Below the pieces are notes generated by a model. The model saw nothing but the letters and a program-made list of their open reading frames with translations, was not told where the DNA came from and made no database searches. A stretch of DNA of 21,853 bases from Sivonenia sp049582005 (lineage in GTDB: Bacteria > Cyanobacteriota > Cyanobacteriia > Gloeobacterales > PMM-0068): contig JBAUTB010000011.1 of NCBI GenBank assembly GCA_049582005.1, positions 1-21,853 on the forward strand. The letters are read 5' to 3'. Each line of letters opens with the position of its first letter. Positions within the stretch are counted from its first letter, which is position 1. Both the position numbers and the translations under genes were made by a program. Of this stretch, positions 7,405 to 14,045 are shown piece by piece.

Positions 7405-7923
7405 ATGCAACTTCCTCTCAGCAAAATCTTGAAGGATGGAACGTTTGTCGAGCTGGATATCATGCGTCCCCAGGAAGAGTCTATGGTCAGAGCATTACTG
7501 AATGCAGTTATTCTGGAAGGCCGAACCTACCCCCAAGTGTCCCCACTCGGCGAAAAAGAATTTGCGGCTTATTGGCTGGTTAGCCAAGCGTTTGTCGTAC
7601 GCACTGCTGATGAAATCCTTGGGGCATTCTATGTGAAGCCCAACTTTCCAGGTCGTTGCCGTCATATCGCCAATGCTGGCTTTATTGTCCCGCCTCATGT
7701 ACGCAGAAAAGGTATTGGCCGATTCATGGGAGAGAGTATGCTACTTTTGGCTCGCCAAGAAGGTTTTGAGGCTATTATGTTCAACCTGGTGTTTGAGACG
7801 AATGTTGCGTCTATTCATCTCTGGAAATCTTTAGGCTTTGAGGTTATAGGAAAAATTCCCCGGGCGGTGAAGTTTGCTGATGGGAGCGTTATTGATGCAC
7901 TGACGATGCATCGGAAGCTATGA
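7405..7923 (+). CDS. GNAT-family N-acetyltransferase
   Basis: This is a 172-residue acetyltransferase. The acetyl-CoA binding motif is GFIVPPHVRRKGIGRFMGE (residues about 92-110), followed by MFNLVFETNVASIHLWKSLGF, both classic GNAT features. It presumably transfers an acetyl group from acetyl-CoA to an amine; the substrate is not evident. The ATG lies three bases after the anti-sigma stop with no clear ribosome site, which suggests translational coupling to it. Its end overlaps the convergent MBL-fold gene by six bases. Assignment to the superfamily is confident; a role in the redox/stress operon is only inferred from position. Confidence 0.88.
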   Translation: MQLPLSKILKDGTFVELDIMRPQEESMVRALLNAVILEGRTYPQVSPLGEKEFAAYWLVSQAFVVRTADEILGAFYVKPNFPGRCRHIANAGFIVPPHVRRKGIGRFMGESMLLLARQEGFEAIMFNLVFETNVASIHLWKSLGFEVIGKIPRAVKFADGSVIDALTMHRKL

Positions 7924-8691
7924 AGCAGTTTTTTCCAGGACGACTGTCTCTCCACCCTGGGGTGTCAAGAACTTGGTGGGTAGACCTGATTTTTTGAGCA
8001 AGGCTGCGAACTCTTCAAAGCTGCCTACCGATTTAACGCCTTTGATCAAAAGCCCTTCAATATGGACATTTCCATTCCCTGTGGACATAACAACACGGGG
8101 ACGTAGGGTTTTAACCATGCTTAGTGCTTCTTGCGGTCCCATAATCACCTGTCCAATCAGTGGGAAGATTTGCCCGACCACAGGAGCGATCGCCACGTCT
8201 AGGTTCGATACATAGGAAGCGATGGGTTGGTGAGCGGGGAAAATATGGGGTTCATAGTACAAACTTTCAGCTCCGCTTTTCAGCAGATAACCGTTCTCTC
8301 CACCGGAAGAAGCTGGGGCGCTTGGCATTGCCATAATTTCCAAACCGTCCGCTAACGCATACTTTTGCCAGGTAGTGAGGGAGATTACTTGGATATACCC
8401 CAAGTCCCGGACTATCTTGGCGGCGGCGGGAGAAGCAACTACGGGAATGCTGTGGTCGAGTTGTTCCAGGGTTGGTTTATGGCAATGGTCATCGAAGGAT
8501 TGAGAAAGCAGGATTAAATCTACCTTCGGCAAAGTGGCAGGCGTGTAGATCTGAGGTCCCTTGTGGCTTGCTTTGAATAGCCAAGGAGAACCAAAGAATG
8601 TCATCGGATCGACTAGCCAAGGATCAATCAGGATGGTTTGCCCTGCGATCTCGATAATCCAGGAGTTCAGTTCAAGGCGAGTAAGCTTCAT
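7918..8691 (-). CDS. MBL-fold metallo-hydrolase-like protein
   Basis: This is a 257-residue protein from the preferred start at 8691, MKLTRLELNSWIIEIAGQT, which matches the usual N-terminus of this MBL-fold family (UlaG-like). The frame is open back to 8877, but the extra ~60 residues look like a transposase remnant and are excluded. Core features are TILIDPWLVDP, a degenerate metal motif LSQSFDDHCHKPTLEQLD in place of HxHxDH, and IPVVASPAAAKIV. The first histidines of the motif are replaced, so metal binding and activity are uncertain; I believe related cyanobacterial proteins show a similar change. No clear ribosome site precedes 8691. Substrate unknown. Confidence 0.75.
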   Translation of the reverse strand: MKLTRLELNSWIIEIAGQTILIDPWLVDPMTFFGSPWLFKASHKGPQIYTPATLPKVDLILLSQSFDDHCHKPTLEQLDHSIPVVASPAAAKIVRDLGYIQVISLTTWQKYALADGLEIMAMPSAPASSGGENGYLLKSGAESLYYEPHIFPAHQPIASYVSNLDVAIAPVVGQIFPLIGQVIMGPQEALSMVKTLRPRVVMSTGNGNVHIEGLLIKGVKSVGSFEEFAALLKKSGLPTKFLTPQGGETVVLEKTAS

Positions 8692-8741
8692 ACAGCAGAA
8701 ATTATGGTGGGCTAATTCCATCATAGAAGCGCTTGTGTTGA

Positions 8742-8877
8742 TGGGCACTTGCTGAATAGAAGATTCCACAGCGCCTGAGCCAATAGATACGCCTTCAACC
8801 TGCCAATAATCATAGTTGGGATTGCCTATTGTCATCAACCGAAAAAGCCTTCTTTGCGGGGCAAACGCTTTGCCCAC
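8742..8877 (-). mobile_element. Transposase C-terminal remnant
   Basis: In frame with and directly upstream of the MBL-fold gene, the sequence reads NYDYWQVEGVSIGSGAVESS followed by IQQV. The motif IGSGAVES is a hallmark near the end of several transposase families common in cyanobacteria (for example ISKra4-like). Likeness ends after IQQV (about 8742), so only some 45 codons survive. No terminal inverted repeat was identified. It marks an old insertion beside the T4SS-like cluster and explains the misleading long frame of the MBL gene. Confidence 0.55.
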
Positions 8878-8917
8878 TACTGCTGAACCTAACCTTGCAC
8901 TAATTTAGTGTGAAGTC

Positions 8918-10096
8918 CTATGGTCCCAACAAAATCAAATCTTTTTCCCGAAGTGAAGGGATGAAAGGGATAGGCCCAATAAAGTAGGGTGAGCAAGTAT
9001 ATTCTCCCCAGGGCATCGTTGTGCATATCCGAAAGTATGCACCAAAGTCTGCAATTCCCTGGGATTCTGTGACTTTAGTAAGTGCAACTTTAAAAGCAGC
9101 TCCAAAGGGTAATCGTCCAGTTGGTTCTTTACCCCCATTCAGTGTTTTCAAAGTACCAAACCCACCCGAAACTAATTGAGACTTCCCTGAAATCCATTGT
9201 TTACCGTAGGGAATTCCACTCAATTCAATATAGGAACAAGATGATTGTCCACAGGCAACATTAAATCCCTCTTGGTCACTCCCTGAAATCGTATTTATTC
9301 TCCTTGCTTCTTTGGTGCCATACACAACATCTACAGTACCAATAACACCAGAAAATGTGAGCGGTATAGGAAATTTAGAAAGAGGAATTTTATCTAAGCC
9401 AAGAAACTGATTGATTGGAGCAGACAATGCACCACTAAACTTTCCTAAAGCAGCATTGCTAATGCCCTCTAAAGAAAGAAGAGAATAACCATTTAAATTA
9501 AGTTTTCCAAGCACCTCATTCTTAAATCCAGGCACAAGATCCACCACCTGAGAAACCGTTATATCTTGCCCCAAACGACCTAAACCTCCGAAATTGCCTG
9601 TGTTTCCCAGACCATTTTCATTACTCAAACTACTTAGACCACTTTGCTGGAAAAGATCTGCAATCGGCTGTACTTCTCTAAGCAGCAAGTTTCCTAAACC
9701 AGGAACAGCGTTAACCAGATCTCCAACACTTTGTTTTTTTAATAGGGGAAAACTTGCCAACGTCTGGTTTTCTAATTGAATACCGGTGAGCTGACTAATT
9801 TTGCCAAGATTTAAATTCTGAGCCCCTAAATCTTTGATGCTACCCAAAGTCAAAACGCTGCTCGGTCTATCTCCAGGTCTGAAAATAATAGTCCCAGATC
9901 CTGGAAGGGTAAAGGAACCACTGTCGCTCAGAGATGGCAAGCCCCCTATCGTAATTCGCTGAAAATCAGGTACCGCAGCTCCTTGGTATCGTGTAATTGG
10001 CACTGAGTTGTAGCCTAAAAACTGAGACATCCCAGGGGAAGCAGTCAGCAAACATAAAGCTCCAGCTAAGCCCAGGAGCGGCAGTTTCTGTTTCAT
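8918..10096 (-). CDS. Exported protein of unknown function, last gene of T4SS-like cluster
   Basis: This is a 392-residue protein from the preferred start at 10096, where MKQKLPLLGLAGALCLLTAS forms a clean signal peptide ending near GMSQ; an upstream in-frame ATG at 10114 has no ribosome site. The mature part is rich in Leu, Gly and Ser and has two related segments, VGDLVNAVPGLGNLLLREV and VSQVVDLVPGFKNEVLGKL. The C-terminal third has four cysteines in two pairs (CGQSSC; CTTMPWGEYTC), suggesting disulphides in an exported domain. I do not recognise the family. Its place after the GH19 gene on the same strand suggests an envelope or surface role in the secretion system, but that is inference. 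Confidence 0.8.
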   Translation of the reverse strand: MKQKLPLLGLAGALCLLTASPGMSQFLGYNSVPITRYQGAAVPDFQRITIGGLPSLSDSGSFTLPGSGTIIFRPGDRPSSVLTLGSIKDLGAQNLNLGKISQLTGIQLENQTLASFPLLKKQSVGDLVNAVPGLGNLLLREVQPIADLFQQSGLSSLSNENGLGNTGNFGGLGRLGQDITVSQVVDLVPGFKNEVLGKLNLNGYSLLSLEGISNAALGKFSGALSAPINQFLGLDKIPLSKFPIPLTFSGVIGTVDVVYGTKEARRINTISGSDQEGFNVACGQSSCSYIELSGIPYGKQWISGKSQLVSGGFGTLKTLNGGKEPTGRLPFGAAFKVALTKVTESQGIADFGAYFRICTTMPWGEYTCSPYFIGPIPFIPSLREKDLILLGP

Positions 10097-10128
10097 TGCA
10101 TTTTTCTCGCACATTTTTTCTTGTATTG

Positions 10129-10154
10129 AAGGGACATCATTACAGATGTCCCTT
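10129..10154 (-). promoter_or_regulatory. Perfect 10-bp stem-loop between GH19 and exported-protein genes
   Basis: AAGGGACATC (10129-10138) is exactly complementary to GATGTCCCTT (10145-10154) with a six-base loop. It lies nine bases after the GH19 stop and 33 bases before the next start (minus strand). No T-run follows on the minus strand, so a processing, stability or partial termination role fits better than a classical terminator. Confidence 0.7.
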
Positions 10155-10163
10155 TAGATATCA

Positions 10164-11435
10164 CTAACGTTCTAGACCTGCACTTACTGGAGTTTGAGAC
10201 TGGCTTATCTTTTGAGAGACATTCCTTCCTTTTTGCTCTAGAGCTTGGGCAACACTAGTGAGTATGCCTACATCCTGGGCAGTCACCTGATTGCTGACTA
10301 TTTGAGCACCCACTTGCTTAAAGATCTCTTGATCATGCTTTTGGACCGTTAAGGTGTCTCCTGCCTTCTCCACTGTATAGGTGTTGCCTCTAAATACTTG
10401 AGTCCCATCCTCTGAATGTCCTCGCTTCTCCAAGATCATCTGAGAAGCATTAGCAAAATCCTTAGTTTGCCGCTCAAGTTTTTCTAGATTCTGAGTAACT
10501 ATGCTCAGGAGCTTTATATCTGACGGGGTGACTCGGTCTACAATGACTTGATTGCCTACGTGCTTGAGAATTTCTTGACCATGTTTGTGTGCGGTCAAGG
10601 TGTCGACCTGTTTCTGGAAGGTATAGGTATAACCCCGATAAACTTGGGTATCTCCCTCTAGATGCCCTCTCTTATCCAAGATCAACTGAGCTGCTTGAAG
10701 AAATTCGTTTTTTGGCATGGATCTTTCTCTTTGTGGAAGAAGATTCGAGGATTTATCTAATATATCAGCAGTAAATTTATCTTGAGATTCAGTACTACGG
10801 TTAGTACGGACGAGGTCTAAGTTTTGTAGCACTTGGTAGTATTTTTCAGCAGCTGAGGCAATACCTGCACCTTGGGTTGTTCCATACACAGGATTGTACT
10901 TGTTCTTATCCCCATTAATGATTCCACGAGCAGCTTCAAAGTCTCTTTTTGAACCATTAATATAAGTGTCTAGGCTTCGATTTCTGAAAACACCATCACG
11001 CATTCCCTCAACTAATATTCGGGCAGCATTATCAAGTTCGAGCGCTAAATCTGGATTGCCAATCAAATCCATGCCTAGGCGATTAGACCAATTCTCATAG
11101 TTTACGTGACCAGTGACTTGCACATAGCCTCTGCCTCTATATAGATAGCCTTCGCCATTAGTGTGGTTCGCATTGGGATTACTATTGATTGCGTTGCCGA
11201 GCTGATTTCCAGGAGCATCATACCGCTTTTGTTCAGGTACCTGGTTTGGCCCCCAGATCTCTCGGATTGGTTTAAAATTACTTTCGTGTTGTGCTGTAGC
11301 CAAGATATATGCAATCTGAGCACGATCTGTAACTCCTGCGCTTTCACATTCAGCCAAGATGACAGGAATAGCTTGTCTTGCATGGTTGCGCAGTGTCGCT
11401 GGAACAGCATCAATAATTTTGTCTAGATCAGACAT
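10164..11435 (-). CDS. GH19 chitinase/endolysin-like enzyme with duplicated C-terminal domain
   Basis: This is a 423-residue protein. The GH19 catalytic domain occupies about 1-205: AYILATAQHESNFKPIREIW carries the likely catalytic Glu51, with Glu59 as a possible second acid; LYRGRGYVQVTGHVNYENW is the typical core motif. Such domains hydrolyse chitin or peptidoglycan, and in phages act as endolysins. There is no signal peptide. After a polar linker, two copies of a ~77-residue domain follow (245-321 and 327-403; 40 of 77 aligned residues identical by hand). The start has a strong CCAGGAGA. In a T4SS-like cluster it could serve as the wall-opening enzyme, the role VirB1 plays elsewhere. Confidence 0.85.
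   Translation of the reverse strand: MSDLDKIIDAVPATLRNHARQAIPVILAECESAGVTDRAQIAYILATAQHESNFKPIREIWGPNQVPEQKRYDAPGNQLGNAINSNPNANHTNGEGYLYRGRGYVQVTGHVNYENWSNRLGMDLIGNPDLALELDNAARILVEGMRDGVFRNRSLDTYINGSKRDFEAARGIINGDKNKYNPVYGTTQGAGIASAAEKYYQVLQNLDLVRTNRSTESQDKFTADILDKSSNLLPQRERSMPKNEFLQAAQLILDKRGHLEGDTQVYRGYTYTFQKQVDTLTAHKHGQEILKHVGNQVIVDRVTPSDIKLLSIVTQNLEKLERQTKDFANASQMILEKRGHSEDGTQVFRGNTYTVEKAGDTLTVQKHDQEIFKQVGAQIVSNQVTAQDVGILTSVAQALEQKGRNVSQKISQSQTPVSAGLER
10227..10457 (-). repeat. Second copy of ~77-residue repeat in GH19 protein
   Basis: Residues 327-403, starting FANASQMILEKRGHSEDGTQ, with TYTVEKAGDTLTVQKH and QVTAQDVGIL. It aligns without gaps to the first copy (residues 245-321). Confidence 0.85.
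10473..10703 (-). repeat. First copy of ~77-residue repeat in GH19 protein
   Basis: Residues 245-321, starting FLQAAQLILDKRGHLEGDTQ, with TYTFQKQVDTLTAHKH and RVTPSDIKLL. The unit appears to be a short helix, a beta-rich centre (VYRGYTYTF) and a closing helix. I recall vaguely similar units in cyanobacterial conjugation-related proteins, but cannot confirm it. Confidence 0.85.
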
Positions 11436-11477
11436 ATTTTCTCCTGGATTAATGTTTTAAGTGAGATAATTTAGACT

Positions 11478-11492
11478 TCTGCTCTAAGCAGA
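11478..11492 (-). promoter_or_regulatory. Short stem-loop between DUF3298 and GH19 genes
   Basis: TCTGCT pairs with AGCAGA around a three-base loop in the 70-bp gap between the DUF4163/DUF3298 gene and the GH19 ribosome site. The stem is six base pairs with no T-run, so a regulatory role is weakly supported. Confidence 0.3.
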
Positions 11493-11505
11493 TATGTTGA
11501 AGAAA

Positions 11506-12324
11506 TTATTGATTAATAATTTGATGGAGTGGCCCCTTGGAATCAATCAGATTCTTGATCTCAGATGGCTCAAATTCAACTTGTATAGCTCTTAAGGCAT
11601 GGGTATTAAATATGTCAAGAATGACTAATTTATCTCCACGCAGACTAAATGAATAGCATTTTCTTTCATTTTTTTTAAAGGGGCTTATTGGGTCTTTAAA
11701 AGTATTAGCTAAATCTTCATTTTCTTGTTTTGTAAGATTCCTTGCGTATTCTGCATTTTTTGGATTCTTTATCTTTTTATAGATAAGTTTATTCATCTTT
11801 GATACATAACCTGATTCCTTTTTAAATAGATCTTTATATTCGTATAACTTGCCCGTTTTTGTATTTATAGTAATCCCTTGTACTGGCTGTCCATAGACGC
11901 TGCCTGTGAAGAAATTTGTCCTTTCATATTCAATGCTAAGAATATCTTTCCCATTAAAAGAAACTTGGTAGCCTACCTCTTCTCTTACACTAGGCTCCTG
12001 AGATTCAACTGAATCTGGTGCATTATCACGATCGCACTCAGCAATATCTTTATCTGATATGAGTAATTTTTCCTGTATATCCTCATTTATCTTTGACTCT
12101 ACTCTCTTATCAGATAATCCTCTTACTTTTGGGTATTCCACTTGGTATTCACAGTATCCCTTGGGAGACTTTTTCTTCCAAATGAGTTTCTTGATTTGTA
12201 CAGCATTAATGGGTAAAGCTTGAGCTATCTGCTGACTCTTTCTGTCTAATTGAGCAATTCCAGAGGAAGTACTCAGAAAAAATAAAGGTCCAACTAAACT
12301 CAAAATTAATAGTTTCTGGTTCAT
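11506..12324 (-). CDS. Exported DUF4163/DUF3298 (RsiV/PdaC-like) protein
   Basis: This is a 272-residue protein from the preferred start at 12324, which has a strong AAGGAG upstream and yields a signal peptide MNQKLLILSLVGPLFFLSTS; the in-frame ATG at 12351 lacks one. The mature protein is lysine-rich. DUF4163-like sequence (about 50-130) begins KGYCEYQVEYPKVRGL. It is followed by DUF3298 features: ILSIEYERTNFFTGSVYG, then INTKTGKLYEYKDLFK. These domains occur in RsiV, where they bind lysozyme, and in PdaC-type proteins. No deacetylase domain or anti-sigma region is attached. It lies between the coupling ATPase and the GH19 enzyme. The gene is visibly more AT-rich than its neighbours. Confidence 0.75.
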   Translation of the reverse strand: MNQKLLILSLVGPLFFLSTSSGIAQLDRKSQQIAQALPINAVQIKKLIWKKKSPKGYCEYQVEYPKVRGLSDKRVESKINEDIQEKLLISDKDIAECDRDNAPDSVESQEPSVREEVGYQVSFNGKDILSIEYERTNFFTGSVYGQPVQGITINTKTGKLYEYKDLFKKESGYVSKMNKLIYKKIKNPKNAEYARNLTKQENEDLANTFKDPISPFKKNERKCYSFSLRGDKLVILDIFNTHALRAIQVEFEPSEIKNLIDSKGPLHQIINQ

Positions 12325-12356
12325 TATTCTCTCCTTAAACTTCTGAAACACTGTTT

Positions 12357-13997
12357 CTATACGTAACTCATGGGATCTTCATTGAAATTATCTATGGGCA
12401 GAGAATATAGACTGTTACTCAACAAATAGCGCTTTTTCAATTCCTCTGTATTGGGAACTCTCTGCCCACTACTTCTTTTCAATTGTTCTCTTACTTTCTC
12501 CCATGCTTGTTCACTTTCTTTAAATGCTTTCAAATCTGCTATGGGTATTTTTACCTTCTGTTCTAGAGGAACGGATGATTCCTTATCATTGCTATAGCCC
12601 GGGTTAATCAAAATACATTTACCGGCAGGGAGTTTTAGAAATTGGCTTGCTTCAAAGAGTTTTCTTGTTCTCTCTTGGTCCGAAGTGCTGTTATTAGATT
12701 GGCTTCCACTACGGCCTCTTGATTTCTGGCGATAACGGACTTCTTCCTCACCTAAGAAGTCACTAAATAATTTTGCTGAATCATATTCTTGGGGATTGAA
12801 GATAGCTTTAGTAGCACAACCACCAATTATCGCCCGCGCTAATTCTTTGCCATAGACTTTTTCTAGCTGTACTAGATTCTGAAATCCTATAATTGTACAT
12901 AATCCATCTTCTCGATTTTCATTTAGCCACTGAGTCAAGAACGGTAAATATAAGGTGGGCAATTCATCTATCGCTAAGATAAGTGGAGTTTTGCGCTTTT
13001 TAACTACATTGCGCGTCACAATGATATGCAATACAGTAGCCAGTAGAGGACCGACTACATCCCTCCTTTCCCGGTCCATTCCCAGAATTAAAAGCTGCTT
13101 ACCATCCATATCTATGGGTAAAGTAGTTTCTCCACAGAAAGCACCCAAAATGTTCTTCTTCATGAAGCGCGTAAAGACATTATTTGCTGTTGCAATAATG
13201 CTGGCTACGGTCTTTTCGGAATCCGCGACGGAGAGTAACTGACCAAAACTTGCTCGTATCCAATAATTTAAATCAGCATATTGCAAACGTTGTGTTAATC
13301 TATCCATACTCAAAATGGACTGACACATCATTATGTCTTTATATGATGTGCTTTTAGCCAGCATTAGTACCGCTTCAATTAGCTGATCTCCTGCTACTGA
13401 GAAAAAAGCGTCTTCTGTATTTTGGCTGGATAATTTAAAGTTCTTATTGAGTACCGTAGATATCTGACGGGCCGTTTCTGCATCGGTTTCATCCCGAAGA
13501 AAATCTAGAGGATTGCACACGCTGGACTCTTCAAAACCTGGAGCAAAGATATGGACTTCATAGCCTGCTTTGGTGGCATAGCCAGCAATTCGTGATGTCT
13601 GAGTAGGATATTTAAAGTCGTAAACAATAGTCGGAAATCCTTGATCGATTGCAGATCGGATAGCCGGATCAACCATGGAAAAAGTTTTACCAGAGCCAGG
13701 ACCTCCGCATACGGCAATCCCTCGTTGTGCATCCGGGATATAAAGATTACTCGGTTGGGCAAAGGTTGGTTTTCCGATATAGAGAGCCACAGCATTAGGC
13801 TGTTTGGCTTCCATCTGTCGTTGAGCTTTTCGACGGGCGATACTCTTTTCATTCCCATTACTCCAACGGCTGGTAGCTAGTTTGCCTTTGCGGTTATCAG
13901 AGAGCGACATGGCGGCAAGACTGATGGCAGCGGTCAGCAACAAGAGCCCATTAGAAGAGAGCAAAATTGCCCGCAGTTGATAAAATATTTCTGGCAT
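12357..13997 (-). CDS. VirD4/TraG-type coupling ATPase
   Basis: This is a 546-residue type IV coupling protein, the ATPase that brings DNA or protein substrates to a type IV secretion channel. A short hydrophobic N-terminus (about 12-32) would anchor it in the membrane. The Walker A motif is GGPGSGKTFS at 98-107, followed by TIVYDFKYPTQT (equivalent to the YDxKGE region). Walker B is LILAIDELPT at about 339-348, and the later family motif IIGFQNLVQLEKVYG lies at about 369-383. A C-terminal TraG/TraD-like region follows. SD-like AGAGGG precedes the ATG. It is shorter than many VirD4 proteins and has only one clear hydrophobic segment. The partner VirB4 and VirB11 ATPases are not in the window. 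Confidence 0.9.
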   Translation of the reverse strand: MPEIFYQLRAILLSSNGLLLLTAAISLAAMSLSDNRKGKLATSRWSNGNEKSIARRKAQRQMEAKQPNAVALYIGKPTFAQPSNLYIPDAQRGIAVCGGPGSGKTFSMVDPAIRSAIDQGFPTIVYDFKYPTQTSRIAGYATKAGYEVHIFAPGFEESSVCNPLDFLRDETDAETARQISTVLNKNFKLSSQNTEDAFFSVAGDQLIEAVLMLAKSTSYKDIMMCQSILSMDRLTQRLQYADLNYWIRASFGQLLSVADSEKTVASIIATANNVFTRFMKKNILGAFCGETTLPIDMDGKQLLILGMDRERRDVVGPLLATVLHIIVTRNVVKKRKTPLILAIDELPTLYLPFLTQWLNENREDGLCTIIGFQNLVQLEKVYGKELARAIIGGCATKAIFNPQEYDSAKLFSDFLGEEEVRYRQKSRGRSGSQSNNSTSDQERTRKLFEASQFLKLPAGKCILINPGYSNDKESSVPLEQKVKIPIADLKAFKESEQAWEKVREQLKRSSGQRVPNTEELKKRYLLSNSLYSLPIDNFNEDPMSYV

Positions 13998-14045
13998 TGT
14001 GCTTTCCCTCTAGTTCCTATGCTAAGTACGCTCTATTTCCCTGAT

